From Clostridia bacterium (GTDB lineage Bacteria > Bacillota > Clostridia > Christensenellales > Aristaeellaceae), in assembly GCA_017502305.1 (NCBI GenBank), contig JAFVVG010000027.1, forward strand, positions 1 through 51,817: a stretch of 51,817 nt of DNA, read 5' to 3'. The position numbers were made by a program, and so were the translations under genes. Positions within the stretch are counted from its first letter, which is position 1; each line of letters begins with the position of its first letter. Positions 1-7,755 of the stretch are shown piece after piece. The notes under the pieces were generated by a model. That model saw nothing but the letters and a program-made list of their open reading frames with translations, was not told the origin of the DNA and searched no databases.

Positions 1-3
1 AAA

Positions 4-37
4 GGAAAAACCCATCTTCCAATACGAAAGATGGGTT
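4..37 (-). terminator. Rho-independent terminator of the proS transcript
   Basis: A 10-bp stem pairs 9-18 with 28-37, and on the minus strand it runs directly into a T tract (the A run at 6-10). It lies about 150 bases past the proS stop codon, so the proS mRNA has a long 3' untranslated tail that contains the repeat described at 44-161. Confidence 0.75.
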
Positions 38-43
38 TCGAAA

Positions 44-161
44 GGGTGAGCGATGCGAGCGCCGCCAGTGGCGGAAGCAGCGAGCTGAGCGAATCAACCG
101 AAACGAGCAATCGAGCGGCAGCGAGAGTGCGACGATTGAGGTTGCGGATCGATGCCCCTTT
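44..161. repeat. 3'-end dispersed repeat, copy 1 (after proS)
   Basis: This copy shares three blocks with 12554-12604: GGGTGAGCGATGCGAGCGCCG at 44-64 (two differences in the other copy), the exact 18-mer CGATTGAGGTTGCGGATC at 133-150, and CCCCTTT at 155-161. Copy 1 has about 68 extra bases between the first two blocks, full of GAGCGA and GCGAG words. Both copies lie at the 3' end of a minus-strand gene, in the same orientation relative to that gene. No reading frame in it looks real. Confidence 0.7.
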
Positions 162-188
162 GGTGGAGTCCAGGGGCAAAGCACCTGG

Positions 189-1916
189 TTACAGCGTGCA
201 GTCCAGCTTGGCCAGCTCTTCCACAACCAGGTTGGTCACGAAGTCCACGGCTTCGCCCACGGGCTTGTTGTCACGCAGGGACTTGTCGCGCTTGGAGATT
301 TCGATGGTGCCGTTCTTGAGGCCCTTGGGGCTGACGATGACACGCACCGGCACGCCGAAGAGGTCGGCGTCGGCGAACATGACGCCGGCGGAAACGGGGC
401 GGTCATCCCAGATGACTTCCACACCCTTGGCGGTGAGTTCATCGTAGATCTTCTGGGACATGGCGGCTACCTCGGGGTCATCGGCACGCATGGAGCACAG
501 GTGCACATGCCAGGGGGCAATGGAGATGGGCCAGATGGGGCCGTAATCGTCGCGGTGCGCCTCGCACACAGAGGCGGCCAGGCGGCCAACGCCGATGCCG
601 TAGCAGCCCATGATGGGGTGCTTCAGGCTGCCGTCCTGGTCAACGTAGGTCATGTCCATGCTCTCGGTGTACTTGGTGCCCAGCTGGAAGATGTTGCCCA
701 CCTCGATGCCGCGGGAGGTATACACGCTGGGCTTGCCGCACACAGGGCAGATGCCGCCGTCATAGGCCTTGGCCACGTCCACGTATTCCACATCGCCGAT
801 GTCGCGGGCGATGTTCAGGCCGGTCATATGGGCGTCGGGCTCGTTGGCACCGCACACCAGGGCGTTGATGCCCTTCAGGCTGGCATCGAACACCACCTTC
901 ACCTCGCTGCTGATGCCCTTGGGGCCGATGAAACCGGCGCACAGGGGGGCGTTCTCGGTCAGTTCGGCAGCGTGGATTTCTGCCTTGAGGTAGTTGCGCA
1001 GCTTGGTCTCGTTGATGTCCAGGTCGCCGCGGAGGAAGGCCACCACCAGCTTATCGGTGAGGTTCTCCTGATAGACCACGGCCTTGCAGGTCTGGTCGGC
1101 ACGGACGTTCAGGAAGGCGCAGAGATCCTCGATGCTCTTCACGTTGGGGGTGGAGACCTTTACCAGGTCGGCCACTTCACCGGCCTCGCCATGGACGATG
1201 CAGGGAGCAGCCTCCATGTTGGCGCGGTAGTCGCAGTCGTGGCAGAGAACGATGGTATCCTCGCCCACGGCGGTGAGCAGCATGTATTCGTGGGAGACCT
1301 TGCCGCCCATCATGCCGCTGTCGGAAGCCACAGCCACCACCTCGGGCACGCCGGCACGGGCGAAGATACGGTTGTAGGCGTCGTAGCATACCTGGTAATA
1401 CTTCTCCAGATCCTCCTGGGAGGTGTGGAAGGAGTAGGCGTCCTTCATGGTGAACTCGCGCACGCGGATCAGGCCGCCGCGGCAGCGGGGTTCGTCGCGG
1501 AACTTGGTCTGGATCTGGTAGATCATGAAGGGATACTGGGTGTAGCTGTCGGCAATGTCGCGCACGAAGTGCACAGAGGCTTCCTCGTGGGTCATGCCCA
1601 GCACCATGTCCTGCTCGGAGCGATCCTTGAAGCGCAGCAGCTCGGAGCCGATGGCATCATAGCGGCCGGACTCGCGCCAGATGGAGGCGGGCATGGCCAC
1701 GGGGAAGAGCAGCTCCTGGCCGTCGATGCGGTTCATTTCCTCGCGGATGATCTTCTCGATCTTGGAGGTGATGCGCTTGGTGACGGGGAACAGGGTGAAG
1801 ATGCCGTTGCCCACGGGCTTGATGTAGCCGCCGCGCATCATCAGCGCCTGCGAGGCGATCTGGCAATCGGCAGGGGTTTCCTTGTAGCGCTTGGAGACCA
1901 GGTTCTTGAGCTTCAT
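189..1916 (-). CDS. proS: Prolyl-tRNA synthetase (ProRS, bacterial type)
   Basis: This 575-residue cytoplasmic enzyme charges tRNA-Pro. The length fits the bacterial ProRS form with an editing (INS) domain inserted between class II motifs 2 and 3. Visible landmarks are the N-terminal class II core with FRDEPRCRGGLIRVREF, an editing-domain segment GANEPDAHMTGLN, and the motif-3 region GCYGIGVGRLAAS, followed by an anticodon-binding domain. The start at 1916 is chosen over an upstream in-frame ATG because AAGGAGAG lies just before it and the family begins at this point (MKLKNLVSKRYKETP). A complete T-box leader precedes it, so expression should respond to uncharged tRNA-Pro. argS lies directly upstream in the same direction. 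Confidence 0.96.
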   Translation of the reverse strand: MKLKNLVSKRYKETPADCQIASQALMMRGGYIKPVGNGIFTLFPVTKRITSKIEKIIREEMNRIDGQELLFPVAMPASIWRESGRYDAIGSELLRFKDRSEQDMVLGMTHEEASVHFVRDIADSYTQYPFMIYQIQTKFRDEPRCRGGLIRVREFTMKDAYSFHTSQEDLEKYYQVCYDAYNRIFARAGVPEVVAVASDSGMMGGKVSHEYMLLTAVGEDTIVLCHDCDYRANMEAAPCIVHGEAGEVADLVKVSTPNVKSIEDLCAFLNVRADQTCKAVVYQENLTDKLVVAFLRGDLDINETKLRNYLKAEIHAAELTENAPLCAGFIGPKGISSEVKVVFDASLKGINALVCGANEPDAHMTGLNIARDIGDVEYVDVAKAYDGGICPVCGKPSVYTSRGIEVGNIFQLGTKYTESMDMTYVDQDGSLKHPIMGCYGIGVGRLAASVCEAHRDDYGPIWPISIAPWHVHLCSMRADDPEVAAMSQKIYDELTAKGVEVIWDDRPVSAGVMFADADLFGVPVRVIVSPKGLKNGTIEISKRDKSLRDNKPVGEAVDFVTNLVVEELAKLDCTL

Positions 1917-2000
1917 GGTGATCTCTCCTTTTCTGTCGGGGTAAGGAATGATTGGCGCGCGTGAGCCGGACAAGGGCTCTCACGGCATGGGGCGGAAATG

Positions 2001-2038
2001 AAAAAGCTTCGCCCCTGTGTGTTGCAGGGGCGAAGCTT
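2001..2038 (-). terminator. T-box regulated intrinsic terminator
   Basis: A perfect 14-bp stem pairs 2004-2017 with 2025-2038 around a short loop, and on the minus strand it is followed by TTTTT. This is the attenuator of the proS leader and sits immediately 3' of the T-box sequence. Confidence 0.9.
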
Positions 2039-2222
2039 GAACTTCGCGGTACCACCTTGCTTCGGCACAATGTGCCCTCGTGCGCTCTGTATCGGGAGCA
2101 GCCCGGCGGATTTCTCCGCGTACTCGGGAGGTGGGGGAGCATCCTTTGCCGGTCGCGTGCCTTGCAGCCGTGGGCACGCTCTCTTGGGGCGCGGCGGGGG
2201 AAGCGGTCTCCGTCAATGTACC
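2001..2222 (-). promoter_or_regulatory. T-box riboswitch leader of proS
   Basis: On the minus strand the leader carries the canonical T-box sequence AAGGTGGTACCGCG at about 2043-2058, followed by a strong intrinsic terminator (2001-2038). Stem-I-like paired segments lie between about 2100 and 2222. The UGG of the T-box would pair with the free CCA end of uncharged tRNA and form the antiterminator. The specifier codon was not assigned by eye; proline is inferred from the downstream gene. The leader starts just after a consensus promoter. Confidence 0.93.
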
Positions 2223-2227
2223 GTTCT

Positions 2228-2256
2228 ATTATAGCGGGTGATGGGGGAAAGTGCAA
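2228..2256 (-). promoter_or_regulatory. proS promoter
   Basis: TTGCAC (2251-2256) and TATAAT (2228-2233) are separated by exactly 17 bp on the minus strand. The promoter begins only about 10 bases after the argS stop codon, so proS has its own start even though argS transcripts could read into the T-box leader. Confidence 0.85.
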
Positions 2257-2265
2257 GCCTAAAAC

Positions 2266-3984
2266 TTACATTCTTTCGGGTGCCTCGATGCCAATCAGCC
2301 ACAGGCCGGTCTTGATAACGTCCTTGGCGGCGCGGGTCAGGGCCACACGGGCAGCGGCAGCGTTGAGATCCTCGTCCAGGATGCGATGTTCGTAGTAGAA
2401 CTTGTTGTAGGCCTGGGCGATGTCGGTCACAGCGCGGGTGATCATGGAGGGCTCGTACTTTTCGGCGGCTTCCTTGATCACGTCCGGGAAACGGCCCAGC
2501 AGGCGCAGCAGGGCCTGGGCCTCGTCGTCGGAAAGGGCGGCGTAGTCCACCTCGGGCAGAGCCACGTCAGCGGCCTTGCGCAGCACGGAGCAGCAGCGGG
2601 CGTGGGTATACTGCACATAGGGGCCGGTCTCGCCGTCGAAGTTCAGGGCGCGGTCGAAGGAGAAGTCGATGTCCTTGATGCGGCCGTTGGAAAGGTCGGA
2701 GTAGATCACAGCGCCGATACCCACCTGGCGGGCCACTTCTTCCTTGTTGGGCAGGTTGGGGGACTTTTCGTTGATGATGTCCAGCGCCTTCTGCATGGCC
2801 TGGTTCAGCACATCCTCCAGGTAGACCACACGGCCCTTGCGGGTGGAGAAGGCCTGGCCCTCGAAGGAGATCATGCCGAAGGAAACGTGCACGCAGTCCT
2901 TGGCCCAGGGCTTGCCCATCTTTTCCAGCACACGGAAGAGCTGGCGGAAGTGCAGGTCCTGCTGGTAGGCCACCACGTACAGGCACTTGTCGAAGTCGTA
3001 AACATTCTTGCGGTATACGGCGGCGGCCAGGTCACGTGTGTGGTAGAGGGTAGCGCCGTCGCGGCGCAGGATGATGCAGGGGGGCATCTTGTCCTCTTCC
3101 AGATCAACCACGGAGGCGCCCTCGGAAATGGTCAGCAGGCCCTTTTCGCGCAGCTCGTCAATGACCACGTCCATCTTATCCATGTAGAAGGATTCACCGG
3201 CGTAGGAGTCAAACTCCACGCCCAGCAGGTCGTAGACCCGGGCGGCGTCCTTCAGGGTGATGTCCTTGAACCAGTTCCAAATGGCGCGGGCTTCCTCGTC
3301 GCCATCCTCGATCTTCTTGAACCAGGCGCGGCCTTCGTCCTCCAGGGAGGGATCCTTCTCGGCTTCTTCGTGGAACTTGACGTAGAGGCGCATCATTTCG
3401 GTGATGCCCTTCTCTTCCACCTCTTCCTTGGTGCCCCAGGTCTTGTAGGCGTAGATCATCTTGCCGAACTGGGTGCCCCAGTCGCCCAGGTGATTGATGC
3501 CCACGGTCTTGTAGCCCAGGAAATCGTGGATGCGCTTCAGGCTGTGGCCCAGCATGGTGGTGCTGAGATGGCCCACGCCAAAGCGCTTGGCGATGTTGAT
3601 GGAGGAATAGTCCAGGCAGACGGTCTTGCCGTTGCCCATGTCGGAGGAACCGTACTTTTCGCCCTGCTCCAGAACAGTAGCAAGGGTGTCCTTGGCGAAA
3701 TTGACACGGTTCAGGAAGAAGTTCATATAGCCGTTCACGGCTTCAACCCGGGCCACATCGGCATGGTTCCAGGCTTCGCATAGGGTCTGGGCGATCTTGG
3801 GGGGCGCCATGCGCAGGGCCTTGGCCAGGCGGAACACGGGGAAGGCATAGTCGCCCATGTTGGGGTCCGGGGGAACGGCCAGCAGGCTGCGGATTTCGTC
3901 ACAGGTGGGCAGGCCCTGAGCCTCGGGCCAGGTGGCGGTGAGGCAATCAGCCGTCAGGGCTGCGATGCGGGTCATCATATCCAT
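2266..3984 (-). CDS. argS: Arginyl-tRNA synthetase
   Basis: This 572-residue class I synthetase attaches arginine to tRNA-Arg in the cytoplasm. The N-terminal Add-1-like region is followed by the family signature SSINIAKRFGVGHLSTT (HIGH region, GHL form) and INHLGDWGTQFG. The segment STRKGRVVYLEDVL lies where KMSKS would be; many ArgRS lack a canonical KMSKS. The C-terminal DALR anticodon-binding domain ends in a hydrophobic helix and PERM. The first ATG is used; AAGGAG lies 10 bases upstream. It has its own promoter at 4021-4050 and no obvious terminator before the proS promoter. Confidence 0.96.
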   Translation of the reverse strand: MDMMTRIAALTADCLTATWPEAQGLPTCDEIRSLLAVPPDPNMGDYAFPVFRLAKALRMAPPKIAQTLCEAWNHADVARVEAVNGYMNFFLNRVNFAKDTLATVLEQGEKYGSSDMGNGKTVCLDYSSINIAKRFGVGHLSTTMLGHSLKRIHDFLGYKTVGINHLGDWGTQFGKMIYAYKTWGTKEEVEEKGITEMMRLYVKFHEEAEKDPSLEDEGRAWFKKIEDGDEEARAIWNWFKDITLKDAARVYDLLGVEFDSYAGESFYMDKMDVVIDELREKGLLTISEGASVVDLEEDKMPPCIILRRDGATLYHTRDLAAAVYRKNVYDFDKCLYVVAYQQDLHFRQLFRVLEKMGKPWAKDCVHVSFGMISFEGQAFSTRKGRVVYLEDVLNQAMQKALDIINEKSPNLPNKEEVARQVGIGAVIYSDLSNGRIKDIDFSFDRALNFDGETGPYVQYTHARCCSVLRKAADVALPEVDYAALSDDEAQALLRLLGRFPDVIKEAAEKYEPSMITRAVTDIAQAYNKFYYEHRILDEDLNAAAARVALTRAAKDVIKTGLWLIGIEAPERM

Positions 3985-4020
3985 ACAGGTCAGACTCCTT
4001 CAAACGATTGTACATATTAT

Positions 4021-4050
4021 ATCATACCATAATCTGATAGTTTTCTGCAA
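4021..4050 (-). promoter_or_regulatory. argS promoter
   Basis: TTGCAG (4045-4050) and TATGAT (4021-4026) are separated by 18 bp on the minus strand. A TATAAT a few bases downstream is an alternative -10 but would leave a poor spacer. Confidence 0.6.
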
Positions 4051-4051
4051 C

Positions 4052-4081
4052 AAAAAAACACCGATTCTTGGAGAATCGGTG
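4052..4081 (-). terminator. Terminator of the 4094-4813 gene
   Basis: A 10-bp perfect stem (4059-4068 with 4072-4081) has a 3-base loop and is followed on the minus strand by a run of seven T. It separates the secreted hypothetical gene from argS and overlaps the edge of the argS promoter. Confidence 0.88.
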
Positions 4082-4093
4082 CGGATGTTTGGC

Positions 4094-4813
4094 TTATAGG
4101 CCGTCGGTATTGGCGTTTTCAAGCTCCTGCTGACGCTTGAGCTCCTCTTTCTGCTGGCGGAGGAGAAGGCTGTTGGCGACGATGGCTTCGGTTGTTTTCA
4201 CGATGCTATTCAGATCGTCACCGGAACAGTAATAGGTGAGCTTATAGGGAGAGGTTTTTGTAAGAACGACAGATGAATTGAGCCCCGTCCAATAGTACTC
4301 AAGATAGTTTGAGTGTTTCCCGCGATGAAAATCGTCCCACCAATGTTCCTTTCTTTCACCATACAGTTTTGTAAGTTTGTCAGACAGACTGACATTGTCA
4401 GAGCCTTTTTTGCTGCGTGTTAAGCCCCCGTATTCTGCTTTCCACAGAAGGGCAGTGTCGTGAGAATAGGAAATATCGGTTCCATCTTCAGTAGGTGTGA
4501 GTAGAAAGAACAACAAGATGGAATTACCCTCATACCCAGCAACGGTCAGATTGGGAAGGGTGATATTATACAGAATCATGGGAACAGAAGGTCCCTCAAA
4601 GTCACCTGTGCCGCAGAACACCTGTGGGCCTACGAAGCAATGTGTATCCAGCTCGTCAAGTCCAAAATCCTGCTTCAGCAATTCCAATGCCTCATCGGGC
4701 GAAATTCGCCAGGGAAGGTTACGGAAGGTGATTTCCTGCGGCTGTTCCGCCAGGCAAGAAGCAGCGCATGCGAGAAGAAAAATGGATAGAAACACCAAAA
4801 CGGCTTTTTTCAT
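4094..4813 (-). CDS. Secreted hypothetical protein
   Basis: This is a 239-residue protein I do not recognise. It starts with a clear export signal: MKKA, then a hydrophobic core VLVFLSIFLLACAAS ending at C-L-A-E. Cleavage after SCLA by signal peptidase I is likely; the cysteines make a lipoprotein reading possible, but no clean lipobox is seen. The mature part is mixed alpha/beta, has an early LPWRISPDEALELL segment, and ends in a charged QQKEELKRQQELENA helix. The start at 4813 is preferred over the upstream in-frame start because it begins the signal peptide and has GAGGTC upstream. It is a single-gene unit ending at its own terminator. Its codon use is somewhat AT-richer than neighbouring housekeeping genes. 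Confidence 0.75.
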   Translation of the reverse strand: MKKAVLVFLSIFLLACAASCLAEQPQEITFRNLPWRISPDEALELLKQDFGLDELDTHCFVGPQVFCGTGDFEGPSVPMILYNITLPNLTVAGYEGNSILLFFLLTPTEDGTDISYSHDTALLWKAEYGGLTRSKKGSDNVSLSDKLTKLYGERKEHWWDDFHRGKHSNYLEYYWTGLNSSVVLTKTSPYKLTYYCSGDDLNSIVKTTEAIVANSLLLRQQKEELKRQQELENANTDGL

Positions 4814-4877
4814 GGCAGGATGACCTCGCTTTGTTGTTTGATACAATCATGATAGAACAAATGCTGGAAAAATGCAA

Positions 4878-4903
4878 GAAAAAAGAGATCGCACAAGGCG
4901 ATC
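4878..4903 (-). terminator. Terminator of the flotillin gene
   Basis: The stem GATCGC (4887-4892 with 4898-4903) is followed on the minus strand by TCTTTTTTC. It lies just past the flotillin stop codon. Confidence 0.75.
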
Positions 4904-4917
4904 CCTCATATAGGCGG

Positions 4918-6327
4918 TTATTCAGCAGGCGCTTCAGGCGCTTCGGCGGCAGCTTCCACGCTGCGGCCAACCAGTCCGCCGGTGGATACGGTTTTGAGCA
5001 TCTGGGGGATGTCCAGGCCCACGGAAGCCTTCATGGCCTCGAAGGTCTGGAGCATGGAGCCGGTCACATCCCGGGTGACGCCGGTGGCGGCGCCTTCGCC
5101 GAACATGATGATCTTCTCCGTCTGGGACAGCGGCTCACCGATGGCGCGGGCCACGTCGGGCAGCTTATCCACCACCATTTCCAGCATGGCGGCCTGGCCG
5201 TATTTCTGCATGGCCATGGCCTTCAGCTCGATGGCCTCGGCCTCAGCTTTGCCCTTGAGCAGAATGGCTTCAGCGGTCTTCTGTGCTTCATAGAACTCAG
5301 CGTCCGCAATGGCCTGGCGTTCGGCCTTTTCGGCTTCCGCGCGGAAGATGCGGGCGTCGCGCTCGGCCTCGGCCTTTTCACGGATTTCCACGTTCAGGCG
5401 TTCGCGCTGGATCTCAACCTGCTGGCGCTCCAGCTCGGTCTGTTTCTGCAGGCGAACCAACTCGGCGGCGGCGTGCTCCTCTTCCAGCTCCTTGCGGTTG
5501 TACTGCTCAGCAACCTGATAGGCCAGGTCGGCCTTGGCCTTTTCACGGTCAGCCTGAACCTTGAACTCGGCCTGGCGCAGGGCCAGATCCTTGTCCTGCT
5601 CGGCGATCTTGGCCTGGGCTTCCACCATGGCGCGGTGGCCCTGCTGCTCCGCCTCGGCCTTGGCCATGGTGGCGTCGCGTTCCTTCTCCACGATGTTCTT
5701 GGTGGCCATGGTGTCCACCACGCCGTCGTTATCGCGGAAATTCTGCACCGTCAGGTTGATGATCTCCAGGCCCATGTTGCCCATGTCGAAGTTGGCGGCA
5801 CGGCTGGTTTCGGTGGCAAACTTATCGCGGTTCTGCACCAGGTCGGCCACGGTCATGCGGCCGATGATCTCGCGCATGTTGCCTTCCAGCACCTGCTGGG
5901 CAACGGCTGCGATGTCTTCCTGCTTCCAGTTCAGGAACTGCTCGGCGGCGGTGGCGATGGATACGTCGTCGCTGCCGATCTTGATGTTGGCCACGCCGTC
6001 CACCATTACGGAGATGTACTCCTGCGAGGGAACAGGCTGGGTGGTCTTGATATCCACCTGCATCAGGCCCAGATGGAGGTCATCCACACGCTCGAAGAAG
6101 GGAATCACAAAGGTAGCGCCGCCGCGGACGATGCGGTAGCCAAACTTCTTGACCACCAATTCGCCATCGGCGTCCTTGACCTTATACTTGCGCCGGGTAA
6201 TACCGGAAATGACAAGCGCCTGGTTCGGCGGAACCTTGTGATAACGGGGGAAGAAGAGAATCAGCAGCACCAGAACGGCAATGCCGATCAGGATGGAAAC
6301 CCAGGGAATCTGCTGCATAGCTGGCAT
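4918..6327 (-). CDS. Flotillin-like SPFH/band-7 membrane scaffold protein
   Basis: This 469-residue protein resembles bacterial flotillin (FloT/YuaG type), which organises membrane microdomains at the inner face of the cytoplasmic membrane. One N-terminal membrane segment (about residues 8-27, WVSILIGIAVLVLLILFF) is followed by an SPFH domain to about 200. A long Ala/Glu/Lys-rich coiled coil (about 200-380, many AEAE and KAEAE heptads) and a C-terminal oligomerisation tail ending AAAEAPEAPAE follow. The start at 6327 has AGGAGG six bases upstream. No NfeD-type partner gene is adjacent. It is transcribed alone from a fully consensus promoter, suggesting steady high expression. Confidence 0.9.
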   Translation of the reverse strand: MPAMQQIPWVSILIGIAVLVLLILFFPRYHKVPPNQALVISGITRRKYKVKDADGELVVKKFGYRIVRGGATFVIPFFERVDDLHLGLMQVDIKTTQPVPSQEYISVMVDGVANIKIGSDDVSIATAAEQFLNWKQEDIAAVAQQVLEGNMREIIGRMTVADLVQNRDKFATETSRAANFDMGNMGLEIINLTVQNFRDNDGVVDTMATKNIVEKERDATMAKAEAEQQGHRAMVEAQAKIAEQDKDLALRQAEFKVQADREKAKADLAYQVAEQYNRKELEEEHAAAELVRLQKQTELERQQVEIQRERLNVEIREKAEAERDARIFRAEAEKAERQAIADAEFYEAQKTAEAILLKGKAEAEAIELKAMAMQKYGQAAMLEMVVDKLPDVARAIGEPLSQTEKIIMFGEGAATGVTRDVTGSMLQTFEAMKASVGLDIPQMLKTVSTGGLVGRSVEAAAEAPEAPAE

Positions 6328-6365
6328 GGCTGTACCTCCTTTTTGATTGTGTACAATGTATTTTC

Positions 6366-6394
6366 ATTATATGTCCATCATGCAGTATTGTCAA
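6366..6394 (-). promoter_or_regulatory. Flotillin promoter (perfect consensus)
   Basis: TTGACA (6389-6394) and TATAAT (6366-6371) are separated by 17 bp on the minus strand, a full match to the sigma-A consensus. Confidence 0.92.
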
Positions 6395-6402
6395 CAAAAT
6401 AC

Positions 6403-6427
6403 AAAAAGCTCTCCGGAGAAGGAGAGC
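6403..6427 (-). terminator. Terminator of the ireB/aldo-keto reductase operon
   Basis: The stem GCTCTCC/GGAGAGC (6408-6414 with 6421-6427) is followed by TTTTTG on the minus strand. It sits 7 bases past the reductase stop codon. Confidence 0.85.
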
Positions 6428-6433
6428 GTGGGA

Positions 6434-7381
6434 TTATATGACCTTGATGCAAAATTCTTCGCACACCGGGGCGCAGTAGCCGCAGCGGACGCACTTTTCC
6501 TGGTCGCACACGCAAATGCCGTCCCGGATGCTCAGCGCCCCCTGACGGCAGCGCTCCACGCATTTGCCGCAGGCCCGGCACCAATCGTGGATGATCAGCT
6601 TGCGGGGCTCGCGCTGGGTGCGCTCCTCGGCTGCCGGGTCAGGGGAGAGACCTTCCATCAGGCGGAGGTTCACGTCGATTTCATCCCGGGACTGCATGCC
6701 GCAGCACACGGCGTCGATGGTGCCCAGATTGTTCAGGTAGCTGAAGGCCTCGGCGGGGCTTTTCAGCAGGTGACCGCCCCCAAGGGGTTTCATGGCGAAA
6801 ATGCCGATGCCCGCGCTGTGGGCCCGGGCAATGGCGGCTGCCATGTCGTCCCGGGTGCCGTCGGGGATGCCCACGCCGGTGCGGTTGATCAGCGGGTGGA
6901 TGATATCCAAACCGGGGTAGCGGGGGGCGTAGTCCACCGCGGCCACCCGGTGGGTGGAAAAGCCAACAGCCCGGATGTTGCCCTTGGCTTTCTGCTCCAG
7001 GTAGAAGTCGAAGGCTTCCCGGTGGCCCTTCAGGGTCAGCATATCCTCCTGCTCGTGCATGAGGAAAATGGGGATCACGTCCATGTCCAGTTTGCGGCGG
7101 GCGTCATCAAAAGCCTCCTGGGCGGAGGGACGGTCCCAGGCGTAGGACTTGGTGGAAACAATCAGGTCCGGCCGCTTTTTCAGCGCCAGGCGCAGGGGTT
7201 CGTAGGTATCGTAGAGCTGGGCTGTGTCAAAAAGATTGATCCCGCGGTCAGCGGCATAGAGCATCAGCTCCGCACCCTTTTCGGGCGGGAAATCCTTTTG
7301 CATGGGGCTGATGGTCAGTGTGCCGAAGGCCAGCGGGAACACAAAAAGGCCGCTTTTGCCCAGCGGCCGGAGCGTCATCAT
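6434..7381 (-). CDS. Aldo/keto reductase with C-terminal 2[4Fe-4S] ferredoxin domain
   Basis: This 315-residue protein has an N-terminal aldo/keto reductase barrel (GKSGLFVFPLAFGT, then GINLFDTAQLYDTYEPL with the catalytic Asp and Tyr region, and VSTKSY with the Lys). Its last 60 residues carry two ferredoxin-type cluster motifs, CRACGKCVERC and CVRCGYCAPVC. This fusion is a known clostridial form in which electrons probably pass between iron-sulfur clusters and the barrel; the substrate is unknown. Its ATG overlaps the ireB stop codon as ATGA, so the two are translationally coupled, although no functional link between them is established. Confidence 0.9.
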   Translation of the reverse strand: MMTLRPLGKSGLFVFPLAFGTLTISPMQKDFPPEKGAELMLYAADRGINLFDTAQLYDTYEPLRLALKKRPDLIVSTKSYAWDRPSAQEAFDDARRKLDMDVIPIFLMHEQEDMLTLKGHREAFDFYLEQKAKGNIRAVGFSTHRVAAVDYAPRYPGLDIIHPLINRTGVGIPDGTRDDMAAAIARAHSAGIGIFAMKPLGGGHLLKSPAEAFSYLNNLGTIDAVCCGMQSRDEIDVNLRLMEGLSPDPAAEERTQREPRKLIIHDWCRACGKCVERCRQGALSIRDGICVCDQEKCVRCGYCAPVCEEFCIKVI

Positions 7382-7638
7382 TTGGTGTGACCTGCCAGAT
7401 AGAAGCGCACAAGCTCCTCCAGGATCTCATCGCGCTCCAGGCGGCAGATCATGCTGCGGGCCTGGTTGTGGCTGGTGATATAGGTGGGATCGCCGGAGAT
7501 GATATAGCCCACGATCTGCGTGATGGGGTCGTAACCCTTGGCCTGCAGAGCGTTGTAGACGTACATCAGGATATCCTGAGCCTCGTTGGTGGACTCCTGG
7601 ATGGGCTTCAGTTTGGTGGTGTTGAACATATCAGACAC
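7378..7638 (-). CDS. ireB: IreB-family regulatory phosphoprotein (UPF0297/DUF965)
   Basis: This 86-residue protein matches the IreB family, small substrates of the Ser/Thr kinase PrkC/IreK that influence cell-envelope stress and cephalosporin tolerance in enterococci. The block QAKGYDPITQIVGYIISGDPTYITSHNQARSMI followed by RDEILEELVRFYL is the family signature. I place the start at GTG 7638 (giving M-S-D-M-F-N) because AAAGGAG lies 8 bases upstream and family members begin M-S-D or similar; the longer frame to 7722 lacks a ribosome site. It is coupled by a 4-base overlap to an aldo/keto reductase rather than to the RuvX-type gene often found next to it. Confidence 0.92.
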   Translation of the reverse strand: MSDMFNTTKLKPIQESTNEAQDILMYVYNALQAKGYDPITQIVGYIISGDPTYITSHNQARSMICRLERDEILEELVRFYLAGHTK

Positions 7639-7671
7639 GGCGGCAGCTCCTTTACCCATTGATACATATCT

Positions 7672-7700
7672 ATTATACACGTTTCTTTGCCAAAGCGAAA
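7672..7700 (-). promoter_or_regulatory. Candidate ireB promoter
   Basis: TATAAT (7672-7677) has a weak -35 TTTCGC (7695-7700) at a 17-bp spacing on the minus strand. Transcription would start about 30 bases upstream of the chosen GTG start, which argues against the longer reading frame. Confidence 0.6.
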
Positions 7701-7755
7701 CCCCTTTTTCTGGTTTTTCCATGATTTATTTTTAGAAAAAAGTAACAAAATTATT

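Noticed and set aside
501..1964. Long open frame on the plus strand opposite proS (and similar ones opposite argS, flotillin, ABC exporter and others)
   Set aside because: These mirror the minus-strand genes in GC-rich sequence, have low-complexity Ala/Gly/His-rich translations and no ribosome sites.
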